From G020354785 sp964521285 (GTDB taxonomy: Bacteria > Bacteroidota > Bacteroidia > Bacteroidales > UBA10428): DNA of 64,000 bases. The notes below the pieces were generated by a model, which searched no databases, was not told the DNA's origin, and saw only the letters and a list, made by a program, of their open reading frames with translations. The stretch spans positions 186,001-250,000 of the forward strand of contig CAZFQS010000001.1 in assembly GCA_964521285.1 (NCBI GenBank), written 5' to 3'. This document shows, in pieces, positions 52,328 to 61,210 of the stretch (positions within the stretch are counted from its first letter, which is position 1; each line of letters starts with the position of its first letter). The position numbers were made by a program, and so were the translations under genes.

Positions 52328-54562
52328 ATGGACTTTAATGAACTGATTTTAAAATATAAGAGTATTTTTCATTTCGTTTCAAAAAAACAAATCAAGGACG
52401 CTCTGGACATTCTTAAGGAACTTATCGAAAAATGTAATAATAAAGACCTTAAAGATCAATTTGAAAATCATTATAGTACATATCAGAACATATTGAAATA
52501 CTCATTTGAGTTAGGGGATGATCCCGAAAAGGAGAAAGTATACGGCCGCTTGCTTAAATCAATAACAGAACTTGCCGACAATGTAAAAGAAGATATAATA
52601 ATCACTTACAAGCTGCTCAGTTACTACCAGTATAAAACAGAAATCAAAAAGGTACATCAGCTCGATGAAGATGAATCAGATGATATAGTTAAACACCTTG
52701 AATTTGAAAGGGAAATTTACCAGATGTTAAGGTCCACTTCAGGCATAAAAAAATCTGATGATTCAAAAAATGAAGAAGACTACAAAAAAAGTCTGATTAA
52801 TATTTTTAAGATTATATGGTTAACTGACACCTTTAAAGAAGCTGAAATTGAATTAGTTAATAAAATATGTAATACAAAATCTCTTCCGTGGCATGACAAA
52901 TGTCTCATAGTTAGTGCCCTGACATTGTCTTTATTAAGACATTTTGACAGTAATAAAGTTGCTCTGCTATTTGAGTTTTACAAAGCTGGAGAACATCAGA
53001 TCTGGCAGAGAGCCCTTGTTGGTTTAACAATAAGTCTTTACGTTTATGATGAACGTATTGATTATTATCCTGATATAGTAAATAGAATTAAAGCTTACCA
53101 GGGTAATAAAGATCTCGAGAAACATATTGAAACAATTATTATTCAGTTTATCAGGGCTAAAGAAACTGAGAAGATTACAAAAAAAATTAAGGAGGAGATC
53201 TTGCCGGAAGTGATGAAGATAAAATCAAAACTTGAGGAAAAACTTGATCTTGAAAATATCTTATCATCAGAAGTTATAAGCGAAAAAAATCCTGAATGGG
53301 AAACATATTTCAAGGATTCACCTGATATTTATCAGAAGTTTGAAGAATTCTCCGCAATGCAGCTGGAAGGAGCCGATGTTTTCTTAGGAGCTTTTGCATT
53401 ACTTAAGCGCTTTGATTTTTTTAATGAGTTAAGCAATTGGTTTTTACCATTTTATAAAGAAAATGAGATAATTACCGGGGCCCTGGAAAATATTAAAGAG
53501 GGATTTGATACAGATCAATTTGTTGAAGGGCTTGAACGTTCGTCATTTCTTTGCGATTCAGACAAATATTCATTTTGTCTTAATGTTAAACACTTACCAT
53601 CCTTTCAGAAGTCAATGATGACAGAACTGTTCAACATGGAACTAAAAGCAATGAATGAACTTAGCCAGCAGGATGAACTTGTAAACACTAATACGAAAAA
53701 CAAGACTGTCTTTACTCAATATTTTCAGGATCTGTACCGCTTTTATAATCTGCATCCGCTAAAACAGGAATTTGAAGATATTTTCAAATTGAAATACCAT
53801 ATCTATAAATCAAACTTCTTTAATATATTAATTGAAGATCAGTCAATATTAAGAAATATAGGTGAGTTTTTCTTTGAAAAAAGTTATTACGAAGAGGCAC
53901 TTGAGATTTTTGAAATGCTGTCAGTCTCCGAAGAAAACCACGAATTATTTGAAAAAACTGCCTTCTGCTACCAGCAAACAGGAGAATTTCAAAAAGCTGT
54001 TGATTATTACCACAAAGCTGAACTTACAAGCAAAAACAAGATGTGGCTAATTAATAAACTAGCTTTCTGTTACAGGAAATTAGATCATTTTGAAAAGTCA
54101 ATTGAATATTATAAACAGGCAGAAAAATTGGATCCTGAGGACCTTCAAATCCAGGCATACCTCGGTCAGGTTTACCTGGATATTGATGATTTCGAATCAG
54201 CTTTAAAATACTATTTTAAGGTTGAATATTTATCTCCCGATAATCACAAGATTCAACGTCCAATTGCCTGGTGTTCATTTATTCTAGGGAAACTCGATAC
54301 TGCCAAAAAATATTTTGAGAAGCTTATATTAAAGGAAGATAACAAAAACGATTTCATGAACCTTGGTCACGTGGAATGGTGTCTTGGTAATAAACAAAAG
54401 GCTATTGAGAATTATAGCTTAAGCATCAAAAAATCAAATCTTGACTTCGACTGGTTTACTAAAGTTTTTGAAGAAGACAGTAAATATCTTATAAAACAAG
54501 GAATCAATGCTTTTGATATTCCCCTGATGATTGATTATTTAAAAATCTATTTAAAAGAATAA
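52328..54562 (+). CDS. Cytoplasmic TPR-repeat protein
   Basis: The 744-residue protein has no signal peptide. Its N-terminal 480 residues are helical without a recognised domain ('HFVSKKQIKDALDILKELIE' at the start suggests a helical-repeat element), and residues about 510-700 form a clear TPR array ('SYYEEALEIFEMLSVSEENH', 'FQKAVDYYHKAELTSKNKMW', 'FEKSIEYYKQAEKLDPEDLQ', 'FESALKYYFKVEYLSPDNHK', 'LDTAKKYFEKLILKEDNKND', 'KQKAIENYSLSIKKSNLDFD'). Such proteins usually act as scaffolds. It is divergent from the TPR-SpoIIE gene (267 bases between), and its stop directly abuts the plsC stop on the other strand. Function unknown. Confidence 0.85.
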   Translation: MDFNELILKYKSIFHFVSKKQIKDALDILKELIEKCNNKDLKDQFENHYSTYQNILKYSFELGDDPEKEKVYGRLLKSITELADNVKEDIIITYKLLSYYQYKTEIKKVHQLDEDESDDIVKHLEFEREIYQMLRSTSGIKKSDDSKNEEDYKKSLINIFKIIWLTDTFKEAEIELVNKICNTKSLPWHDKCLIVSALTLSLLRHFDSNKVALLFEFYKAGEHQIWQRALVGLTISLYVYDERIDYYPDIVNRIKAYQGNKDLEKHIETIIIQFIRAKETEKITKKIKEEILPEVMKIKSKLEEKLDLENILSSEVISEKNPEWETYFKDSPDIYQKFEEFSAMQLEGADVFLGAFALLKRFDFFNELSNWFLPFYKENEIITGALENIKEGFDTDQFVEGLERSSFLCDSDKYSFCLNVKHLPSFQKSMMTELFNMELKAMNELSQQDELVNTNTKNKTVFTQYFQDLYRFYNLHPLKQEFEDIFKLKYHIYKSNFFNILIEDQSILRNIGEFFFEKSYYEEALEIFEMLSVSEENHELFEKTAFCYQQTGEFQKAVDYYHKAELTSKNKMWLINKLAFCYRKLDHFEKSIEYYKQAEKLDPEDLQIQAYLGQVYLDIDDFESALKYYFKVEYLSPDNHKIQRPIAWCSFILGKLDTAKKYFEKLILKEDNKNDFMNLGHVEWCLGNKQKAIENYSLSIKKSNLDFDWFTKVFEEDSKYLIKQGINAFDIPLMIDYLKIYLKE

Positions 54563-55315
54563 TCAGGAGTTTTCCTGAAGACTATTTCTTAATTTCTGAA
54601 GCTCAGCATCCATTATACCATGTATCCTGTTTCTAATTTCACTGATACCTGAATTCTCAAAACTTGAATAAGGTATTTCATCTAAAATCCTGACTTTAAT
54701 AGACAGTTTCTTCATCACAAAAATACCTTTCCTTGCAAGGGTTCCTGAAACAGCATTAATTATTATTGGCAGGATATTAGTCCTTGTATCTGCAGCCAAA
54801 ATAAATGCGCCATCTTTAAATTGCTGAAGATTTCCGTTTTTGGATCTTGTTCCTTCAGGAAAGATTAATACAGAAATACCTGATGCAATAACCTTTTTAC
54901 TGATTTCTATCATTTTTATAACACTTTTTTTATCTCCCCTCTTCACTTTTATATAGTTATTTAATGTCATTATCCAGCCTACGACCGGTATCTTAAAGAT
55001 TTCCGTTTTGGAAACCCATCTGTAATGTGTTAATAAACGGAAAAGCACCAGTATATCGAGCATAGACTGGTGATTAGAAATAATAATATAAGTTTTACTG
55101 TTCTTAAGCTTCTCTCTGTTTTCAATACTTATTTGCCACCAGGGATTTATCCATATATATAATGATGCCCATAAGGAAGTTATATAATGGACTGTAATAA
55201 GCTTTTTATCAAAAGAAACTGTTATTAGCCATATAGTTAAATAAACAGGAAAAATTATAATAATAGTTATTATAGCAAAAATCCATATATAAGCTGAAAC
55301 AAGGATTGATTTCAT
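54563..55315 (-). CDS. plsC: 1-acyl-sn-glycerol-3-phosphate acyltransferase
   Basis: The 250-residue protein has an N-terminal membrane helix (about 5-30) and the PlsC acyltransferase motifs NHQSMLD (block I, NHxxxxD), 'YIKVKRGDKKS' (block II), 'LIFPEGTRSKNG' (block III) and 'ILPIIINAVSG' (block IV). It transfers an acyl chain to the sn-2 position of lysophosphatidic acid to make phosphatidate for phospholipid synthesis. It is convergent with the TPR gene. Length and motif order are normal. Some family members acylate other lipids, but PlsC is the default. Confidence 0.92.
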   Translation of the reverse strand: MKSILVSAYIWIFAIITIIIIFPVYLTIWLITVSFDKKLITVHYITSLWASLYIWINPWWQISIENREKLKNSKTYIIISNHQSMLDILVLFRLLTHYRWVSKTEIFKIPVVGWIMTLNNYIKVKRGDKKSVIKMIEISKKVIASGISVLIFPEGTRSKNGNLQQFKDGAFILAADTRTNILPIIINAVSGTLARKGIFVMKKLSIKVRILDEIPYSSFENSGISEIRNRIHGIMDAELQKLRNSLQENS

Positions 55316-55484
55316 TGATGAATTTTACTGAAGTGATAAAGTTAATTTTAAAGTTTGAAAATTATATTATTATTATTGTTTAAATCTGTTTAATTTTGTA
55401 AAAAACATGTCACGCTAATTCATCAACAATAATCATATATTGATAAAAAACTTTTAAAAATAACTTTAGATTCTAAACCTCTTT

Positions 55485-55492
55485 TAACTTTG
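55485..55492 (+). promoter_or_regulatory. -7 box upstream of secreted hypothetical gene
   Basis: TAACTTTG is a perfect Bacteroidota -7 box; a weak TTTA lies at the -33 distance. The gene starts at 55584, giving a leader of about 85 bases. Confidence 0.35.
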
Positions 55493-55583
55493 GGCGTATA
55501 TAACTCAAAATTGTACCGATTAAGAAGTACTGCTTATATCAAATTTTATTTTTTCAGTATATAATAAAACTAATAATTTGATT

Positions 55584-56183
55584 ATGAAAAAATTTGCATT
55601 TTTAATTACAGTAATATCTATTAATCTTTTCATTTACGGACAGAATATTAATGTTAAGGTAGAACCAACTGATACGATACTTAAACTTGGAGGGACAGTT
55701 CTGCTTGTTGATGTAACTAAAGTAACAGCTAATTATGTTAGTTTTGTTTACCCCGGTCAGAAGGAAGTATATACGATTGAAAGAAAACAAATTCAAAAAA
55801 TCGTATATAAAAATGGCAGGATTGATGAATTTAATAACCCGATTATTGAAATGATCGATGAATATGAGTGGGAAGCCGTTTGGTTAACAGAAGATAAAAA
55901 AGAAGTAGTTGACTTATATAAAAGAGGTACTGTAGAATCCAAATCTTCTCCCAGCGAAAGAAGCCCAAAAGCTGCCAAAAAAAATGCAATAATAAAACTT
56001 AAGAAAAAAGCAGCAAATATGAGGGGGACAATAATCCTTGTGACACATAAACAAAAAACCGGAGGATACGGTGAATTTCCAGGATATTATATAAAAGGAA
56101 TTGTATATGGCCCCGAACCTTTGGATGAAGAAGAAGAAACAATAAAAAGAGAAAGATCATTGAGAAAAGATGCGGCTCTTTAA
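55584..56183 (+). CDS. Secreted hypothetical protein
   Basis: The ATG at 55584 gives 199 residues with a signal peptide (about 1-18, ending IYGQ); TTG at 55578 is the alternative. The mature part begins with beta strands ('EPTDTILKLGGTVLLVDVTK', 'IERKQIQKIVYKNGRIDEFN', resembling a short domain found in many Bacteroidota secreted hypotheticals) and ends with a basic stretch ('SPKAAKKNAIIKLKKKAANM') followed by 'GGYGEFPGYYIKGIVYG'. No known enzyme domain. It is a single-gene unit, followed by an intrinsic terminator, and convergent with lplA. Confidence 0.75.
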   Translation: MKKFAFLITVISINLFIYGQNINVKVEPTDTILKLGGTVLLVDVTKVTANYVSFVYPGQKEVYTIERKQIQKIVYKNGRIDEFNNPIIEMIDEYEWEAVWLTEDKKEVVDLYKRGTVESKSSPSERSPKAAKKNAIIKLKKKAANMRGTIILVTHKQKTGGYGEFPGYYIKGIVYGPEPLDEEEETIKRERSLRKDAAL

Positions 56184-56197
56184 AAAATATATCCTTT

Positions 56198-56226
56198 AAA
56201 GCACTCTTAAACAGGGTGCTTTTTTT
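56198..56226 (+). terminator. Intrinsic terminator after secreted hypothetical gene
   Basis: AAAGCACTC (56198-56206) pairs with GGGTGCTTT (56214-56222; one G-U pair), 7-base loop, running into TTTTTTT. It overlaps the very end of the convergent lplA gene and ends the plus-strand transcript. Confidence 0.8.
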
Positions 56227-57205
56227 AAAACATCGAGTCTATAAGTTTATCCGCTTCAGCTTTAGATATAGATAACAATTCAGAAATTTTATCTGTCTTT
56301 TCCTTTAAATCACTTTCCCTGTGCGGGACTCCTTTGATGAGTCCGGGTAATTCTAATAATATCTTTTCATTATTATAAATGCCCTTTACCTCTACATTTT
56401 TAATAATGCCGTCTTCAACAAATATCCTGAATAATATATCTTGTATTTCAGTTTTGTATATGCAGTCTAATGAATATTTCGGTGAATATCCGTAAACCCA
56501 TTCCCATGTGGAATACTTATCTTTAACGAGTGTGCCTATTTTCTCAATATCCTTATCGCTTAATTTATAAATTATCGGATTATGATAATTTGTAACAACA
56601 TGCTTTAGTAATAAATCTCCGAAATCCAGAATATCTATTCCCGACTGTAAATATTCTTCAATATTGGTAACCACCCCCCTCTTGGATTTTACAGCTTTAT
56701 CTCTATAGCGGCCGGGAGTCACTCTTATTGATTCATTAAGGATATTCAATTGAGTATTGAACAATAAAGTACCATGATGCAAGACCCTTTCCCTGAAAAT
56801 ATGTTCGGCATTTCCGGAAATTTTTCTGTTATTCACCATTATATTATTCTTACCCTTAAATTCAGCATTAACAGATAAATCATGTAGTACCTTTAAAACA
56901 GGTTCAATGAACCTCTTAAAATTTACCAGCTGATCTTCTTTGCCGTTTACTATAAATGTAAAATTAATATTACCCAGGTCATGGTATACTGTTCCTCCCC
57001 CCGACAATCTGCGGGCTACTTTTATATTATTATTTTTTACATAATTATAATTTATTTCTGCCAGAGTATTTTGATGTTTACCGACAATAACTGCCGGTTC
57101 ACTTCTCCAGAGCATAAAAATATCCTCCTTAAATTCTTTAAAAAAATACTCTTCGGCAGCAAGATTAAAATATGGATCGGTGTTATTACTTATTATGCAA
57201 AACAT
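56225..57205 (-). CDS. lplA: Lipoate--protein ligase
   Basis: The 326-residue protein has the LplA catalytic domain: 'AVIVGKHQNTLAEIN', 'RRLSGGGTVYHDLGNINFTF' (residues 66-85, nucleotide and lipoate binding), the catalytic lysine K128 in NNRKISGNAEH, and a C-terminal accessory domain (about 250-326). LplA activates lipoate with ATP and attaches it to E2 or GcvH lysines. It is divergent from pepT with 139 bases between starts. There is no lipA beside it, consistent with scavenging of external lipoate, but the rest of the genome is not seen. Confidence 0.93.
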   Translation of the reverse strand: MFCIISNNTDPYFNLAAEEYFFKEFKEDIFMLWRSEPAVIVGKHQNTLAEINYNYVKNNNIKVARRLSGGGTVYHDLGNINFTFIVNGKEDQLVNFKRFIEPVLKVLHDLSVNAEFKGKNNIMVNNRKISGNAEHIFRERVLHHGTLLFNTQLNILNESIRVTPGRYRDKAVKSKRGVVTNIEEYLQSGIDILDFGDLLLKHVVTNYHNPIIYKLSDKDIEKIGTLVKDKYSTWEWVYGYSPKYSLDCIYKTEIQDILFRIFVEDGIIKNVEVKGIYNNEKILLELPGLIKGVPHRESDLKEKTDKISELLSISKAEADKLIDSMF

Positions 57206-57344
57206 TTCCTTATATTAAACTGCAGTAAAATTAATAAAGATAATTCTATACTCATTAATGATTTTATCACGAGACCAGATTCTTTTAGAATACATATAAT
57301 ATTTTTTTGTATTTTAACATTAGTAATTATGAAAAAAATTAAAT

Positions 57345-58586
57345 ATGAAAAATCTTGTTGAAAGATTCATTAAATATGTGAAAATTAATACTCAGTCAGA
57401 TAAGAATTCAAAAACCTGTCCTTCAACAAAAAATCAGCTTGAACTGGCAAAAATCCTGGCACAGGAATTAAGGGATTTAGGGCTGTCTGATGTAGATTTA
57501 GATAAGAATGGATATTTAATGGCAACATTGCCATCTAATATTACAGATGATGTTCCTGTAATAGGGTTTATTGCTCACCTGGATACTTCACCTGATGCTC
57601 CGGCTGAGAATGCTGAGCCCCGAATTATAGATACCTATTATGGAAAGAATATAATATTAAATAAAAAAGCAAATATTATATTATCTCCCAAGGAGTTTAT
57701 TGATCTTAACACATATATAGGTCAGCCATTAATTACAGCGGACGGTAAAACATTATTGGGGGCAGACGATAAAGCAGGAATTGCTGAGATAATAACTGCT
57801 ATAGAGTACCTGCTAAAACACCCCGGTATAAAGCATGGTAAAATAAGGCTGGCATTTACTCCTGATGAGGAAATACACAGGGGGACTGATAAATTTGATG
57901 TTAAAAAATTTAATGTGGATTTCGCATATACTGTTGACGGGGGTCCTCTGGGTGAAATAGAATATGAAAATTTTAATGCTGCGCGTGCAAAAATTACTAT
58001 CAATGGATTAAATGTTCATCCCGGTACTGCAAAGAACAAGATGAAAAATTCTATGTCGATAGCTATGGAATTAAACAGTATGTTACCCAGTCATCAAACT
58101 CCAGAACATACTGAAGGTTACGAAGGATTCTATCATCTTACAGATATTACCGGTTCGGTTGATACCACAACTGTGAATTACATTGTACGTGATCATGACA
58201 AGTCAGCATTTGATAAAAAGAAAGACTTGCTCATAAGGATTGTCGACCATTTAAATTTAAAATACGGGCCACGGACAATTAAAATTACCATGGTGGATCA
58301 ATATTATAATATGCGTGAGATAATTGAGCCTGAATTTCATATTGTTAAGTTAGCTATTAAAGCTATGAATGCTGTTGGTGTTACTCCAAAGATTGTTCCT
58401 ATAAGAGGAGGTACTGACGGTGCAAAACTGTCTTATATGGGAATACCTTGTCCGAATCTATTTGCCGGAGGTCATAATTTTCATAGTAAATATGAATTTA
58501 TACCCATAAAATCCATGGAAAAGTCAGTCCAGGTTATTGTTAAAATTGTCGAGTTAAATGCCAAACAGAATAAAAAATCCTCCTGA
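57345..58586 (+). CDS. pepT: Peptidase T (tripeptide aminopeptidase)
   Basis: The 413-residue enzyme matches PepT of the M20B family. Zinc ligands and catalytic residues are His78 and Asp80 (AHLDTSPD), Asp141 (GADDKAG), Glu175/Glu176 (TPDEEIHRG), Asp198 (TVDGGPLG) and the late histidine of GGHNFHSKYE. It removes the N-terminal residue of tripeptides in the cytoplasm. Its stop codon sits within a strong hairpin shared with the convergent hppA gene. Start ATG at 57345 fits the family start 'MKNLVERFIKYVKINTQS'. Confidence 0.95.
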   Translation: MKNLVERFIKYVKINTQSDKNSKTCPSTKNQLELAKILAQELRDLGLSDVDLDKNGYLMATLPSNITDDVPVIGFIAHLDTSPDAPAENAEPRIIDTYYGKNIILNKKANIILSPKEFIDLNTYIGQPLITADGKTLLGADDKAGIAEIITAIEYLLKHPGIKHGKIRLAFTPDEEIHRGTDKFDVKKFNVDFAYTVDGGPLGEIEYENFNAARAKITINGLNVHPGTAKNKMKNSMSIAMELNSMLPSHQTPEHTEGYEGFYHLTDITGSVDTTTVNYIVRDHDKSAFDKKKDLLIRIVDHLNLKYGPRTIKITMVDQYYNMREIIEPEFHIVKLAIKAMNAVGVTPKIVPIRGGTDGAKLSYMGIPCPNLFAGGHNFHSKYEFIPIKSMEKSVQVIVKIVELNAKQNKKSS

Positions 58587-58606
58587 AACATATCAGTAGG
58601 ATTTTC
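58573..58606 (-). terminator. Intrinsic terminator for hppA, overlapping the end of pepT
   Basis: AAAATCCT-C-CTGA and TCAG-T-AGGATTTT form a 12-bp stem with a single mismatch and a short loop; read on the minus strand it runs into TTTTATTCTG. It lies 24 bases past the hppA stop (58630). On the plus strand it contains the pepT stop codon, so it may also slow that transcript. Confidence 0.75.
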
Positions 58607-58629
58607 ATTTAGTAGTTAAAATATCTTAA

Positions 58630-60972
58630 TTAGCTTCCGAAAAATCCAAGGGCAACTGTAAGTCCGGCCATAACTACCGATACCATTGTCATTAATTTAA
58701 TAAGTATATTCAGAGAAGGCCCTGAAGTATCCTTAAAGGGATCCCCAACTGTATCACCAACAACGCCAGCCTTGTGAGCCGGGCTTCCCTTACCCCCATA
58801 ATTTCCTTTTTCAATAAATTTCTTTGCATTATCCCATGCACCTCCTGCATTATTAAGCATGCAGGCCAGTGTAAATCCTGCTGTTAATCCGCCTGCTAGC
58901 AGCCCTACAACACCGGCCACTCCCAGTAAAACACCAGTTGTAACAGGTACTATTATTGCCAGTAATGAAGGAATAATCATCTCTCTTTGAGCACCTTTTG
59001 TTGATATGGCAACGCATTTTGCATATTCAGGAGTTGCTTTACCCTCCATAATTCCAGCTATTTCACGGAATTGCCTTCTTACTTCATCAACCATTGCACC
59101 TGCTGCTCTTCCCACGGCTTTCATCGTCATAGCACAGAAAACAAAGGCCATCATTGCGCCGATAAATAGTCCTCCCAGCAATAAAGGATTAAAAATTGAA
59201 AGGTTATATGCTTCAACGAAATCCTTTACTGTTGCTCCGGCAATATTAACAGCTTTTTGGCCATCTTCAAGGGCCGGAACAATATTATTATAAAACAATA
59301 CATCTCCGACCTGTTTAAATCCTTCACCTGCAAGTTTACCCAGCCAGAGCCTGACCTCTTCAATATATGCTGCAAGAAGCGCCATCGCTGTTAGTGCCGC
59401 TGACCCTATTGCAAATCCTTTACCTGTTGCTGCAGTCGTATTACCTAACATATCAAGAGCATCGGTTCTTTCCCTGACTTCAGGTGGCAGTTTAGACATT
59501 TCGGCATTTCCACCGGCATTATCAGCAATCGGACCAAATGCATCTGTTGCAAGTGTTATACCTAAAGTTGAGAGCATACCTACAGCTGCAAATCCAATGC
59601 CATATACTCCCAGTGCAAAGTGTTTGAAGCCTCCTGCAAAACCATAAGCGGCAATTATACCTAACACTATTGTAATAACAGGTATCCAGGTTGAATACAT
59701 TCCAACAGCTATTCCATCTATTATTGTAGTGGCAGGACCTTGTTGAGCTTGCCTGGCAATGCCTCTGGTGGGTTTATATTCATCAGATGTAAAATATTCC
59801 GTTCCCTGTCCGATTATCACTCCTGCTATTAATCCGGAGACTACGGAACCAAAAATTCCCCATGTTATCCATCCCAAATAGGCCATAAATGCTACAGCCG
59901 CAAGAATTAATAAAGAACTGGTTCCTGTACCCAGCAATAATGCTTTTAACAAATTCTTTTGTGTCGCCGACTCTTTTGCCCTGACCATAAATATTCCGAG
60001 TATAGATAATATTATCCCTCCGGCGGCTACAATCATAGGAGCAATAACTGCTTTAATGAGTGTGAAATCTTCAGGGAGCAATCCCTTATTCTTAAGAATT
60101 AATACAGGTAATGCTGCACCTAATGCTGCAGTAGCAAGAATAGAACCGCAGTATGATTCATAGAGGTCTGCGCCCATTCCGGCAACATCACCAACATTAT
60201 CGCCAACATTATCAGCAATGGTAGCAGGATTGCGCGGATCATCCTCAGGTATTCCCGCCTCAACTTTCCCGACAAGATCAGCTCCAACATCAGCAGCTTT
60301 TGTATAAATTCCTCCTCCTACACGGGCAAATAATGCCTGTGTTGAGGCACCCATACCAAAGGTTATCATTGTGGCAGTAATCTCAAAAAGTTTGGTCTTC
60401 TCTCCCAAATCGGTTAATACTCCGTTAACAACATAACCGGGATCAGGATGTACCAGAGTAAGTCCCAGAAAATGAAGTCCATTCTGCATATTCTCCGGTG
60501 TATAAACCAGTCTATTAAGTATTAAAAACCAGGCTGCAATATCCAAAAGTCCGAATCCCACAACTACAAGACCCATAACTGCGCCACTGCGAAATGCTAT
60601 TTGCAGACCCCTGTTTAAAGAGCTTGAAGCTCCCTGGGCGGTCCTCGATGAAGCATAAGTTGCTGTCCGCATCCCCAGAAACCCGCATAATCCTGAAAAC
60701 GTACCTCCTGTCAGAAATGCAACAGGCACAAAAGGATTCTGAACTCCAAAATATGCAAGAACAAGCAGTATTATAACCAGACATATAAAAATTAATCCCA
60801 CGACCTTATACTGACGTGATAAATATGCCATCGCTCCTTCTCTTACATATTGTGCAATTTGTTTCATCCTGTCAGTACCTTCAGGATTTTTCATCATACC
60901 CTTAAAGAAGATGTAGGCAAAAATAAGCGCTAAAACCGCTCCAACAGGTATAAACCAAAATATACTAGGCAT
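58630..60972 (-). CDS. hppA: Membrane-bound ion-translocating pyrophosphatase (K+-dependent type)
   Basis: The 780-residue protein has about sixteen membrane helices and the pyrophosphatase core 'EDDPRNPATIADNVGDNVGD' (residues about 245-264) plus the C-terminal 'GDTVGDPFKDTSGPSLNI'. It uses PPi hydrolysis to pump H+ and/or Na+ across the inner membrane. The subtype position in 'GNTTAATGKGFAIGSA' is an alanine (A-x-G), which marks the K+-dependent class; K+-independent enzymes carry lysine there. Known K+-dependent enzymes of Bacteroidetes include Na+ pumps and dual Na+/H+ pumps, so ion specificity is open. It is preceded by a region with a promoter-like hairpin. Confidence 0.94.
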   Translation of the reverse strand: MPSIFWFIPVGAVLALIFAYIFFKGMMKNPEGTDRMKQIAQYVREGAMAYLSRQYKVVGLIFICLVIILLVLAYFGVQNPFVPVAFLTGGTFSGLCGFLGMRTATYASSRTAQGASSSLNRGLQIAFRSGAVMGLVVVGFGLLDIAAWFLILNRLVYTPENMQNGLHFLGLTLVHPDPGYVVNGVLTDLGEKTKLFEITATMITFGMGASTQALFARVGGGIYTKAADVGADLVGKVEAGIPEDDPRNPATIADNVGDNVGDVAGMGADLYESYCGSILATAALGAALPVLILKNKGLLPEDFTLIKAVIAPMIVAAGGIILSILGIFMVRAKESATQKNLLKALLLGTGTSSLLILAAVAFMAYLGWITWGIFGSVVSGLIAGVIIGQGTEYFTSDEYKPTRGIARQAQQGPATTIIDGIAVGMYSTWIPVITIVLGIIAAYGFAGGFKHFALGVYGIGFAAVGMLSTLGITLATDAFGPIADNAGGNAEMSKLPPEVRERTDALDMLGNTTAATGKGFAIGSAALTAMALLAAYIEEVRLWLGKLAGEGFKQVGDVLFYNNIVPALEDGQKAVNIAGATVKDFVEAYNLSIFNPLLLGGLFIGAMMAFVFCAMTMKAVGRAAGAMVDEVRRQFREIAGIMEGKATPEYAKCVAISTKGAQREMIIPSLLAIIVPVTTGVLLGVAGVVGLLAGGLTAGFTLACMLNNAGGAWDNAKKFIEKGNYGGKGSPAHKAGVVGDTVGDPFKDTSGPSLNILIKLMTMVSVVMAGLTVALGFFGS

Positions 60973-61110
60973 TTTTACACAATTTATATTTATTTAACAT
61001 CAAGTTAATAATTATTATATTGATTAACAATAATATCTAACTAAATCAAAAGCATAATATTCAAGCACACGAAATTAAAAATTCCATAAAGCACCTTTAA
61101 TAAAAAACAA

Positions 61111-61144
61111 GCTGCAAATATACTTAAAAATATTTGCAGCAAAA
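61111..61144 (-). promoter_or_regulatory. Hairpin overlapping a promoter-like element between the reductase gene and hppA
   Basis: GCTGCAAATA (61111-61120) and TATTTGCAGC (61131-61140) are a perfect 10-bp inverted repeat with a 10-base loop. Read on the minus strand it is followed by TTGTTTTTTATT, so it may terminate the reductase gene. The same bases include TATATTTG (61122-61115) with TTTTG 17 bases before it, close to a Bacteroidota promoter for hppA. Which role dominates cannot be told from the sequence. Confidence 0.5.
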
Positions 61145-61210
61145 TATTTATGTTATTGATTTAAATTTATTATGAATAACGCATTTCTTAATACTGCCGG
61201 AGATATTAAT

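Noticed and set aside
54563..54578. TCAGGA/TCCTGA hairpin at the TPR-plsC junction as a terminator
   Set aside because: Only six base pairs with a four-base loop and no T-run on either side; it lies inside the plsC end and is likely incidental.
56981..57361. 126-residue plus-strand frame over the lplA/pepT intergenic region
   Set aside because: Mostly overlaps the lplA N-terminus on the opposite strand; hydrophobic AT-rich translation with no motif.
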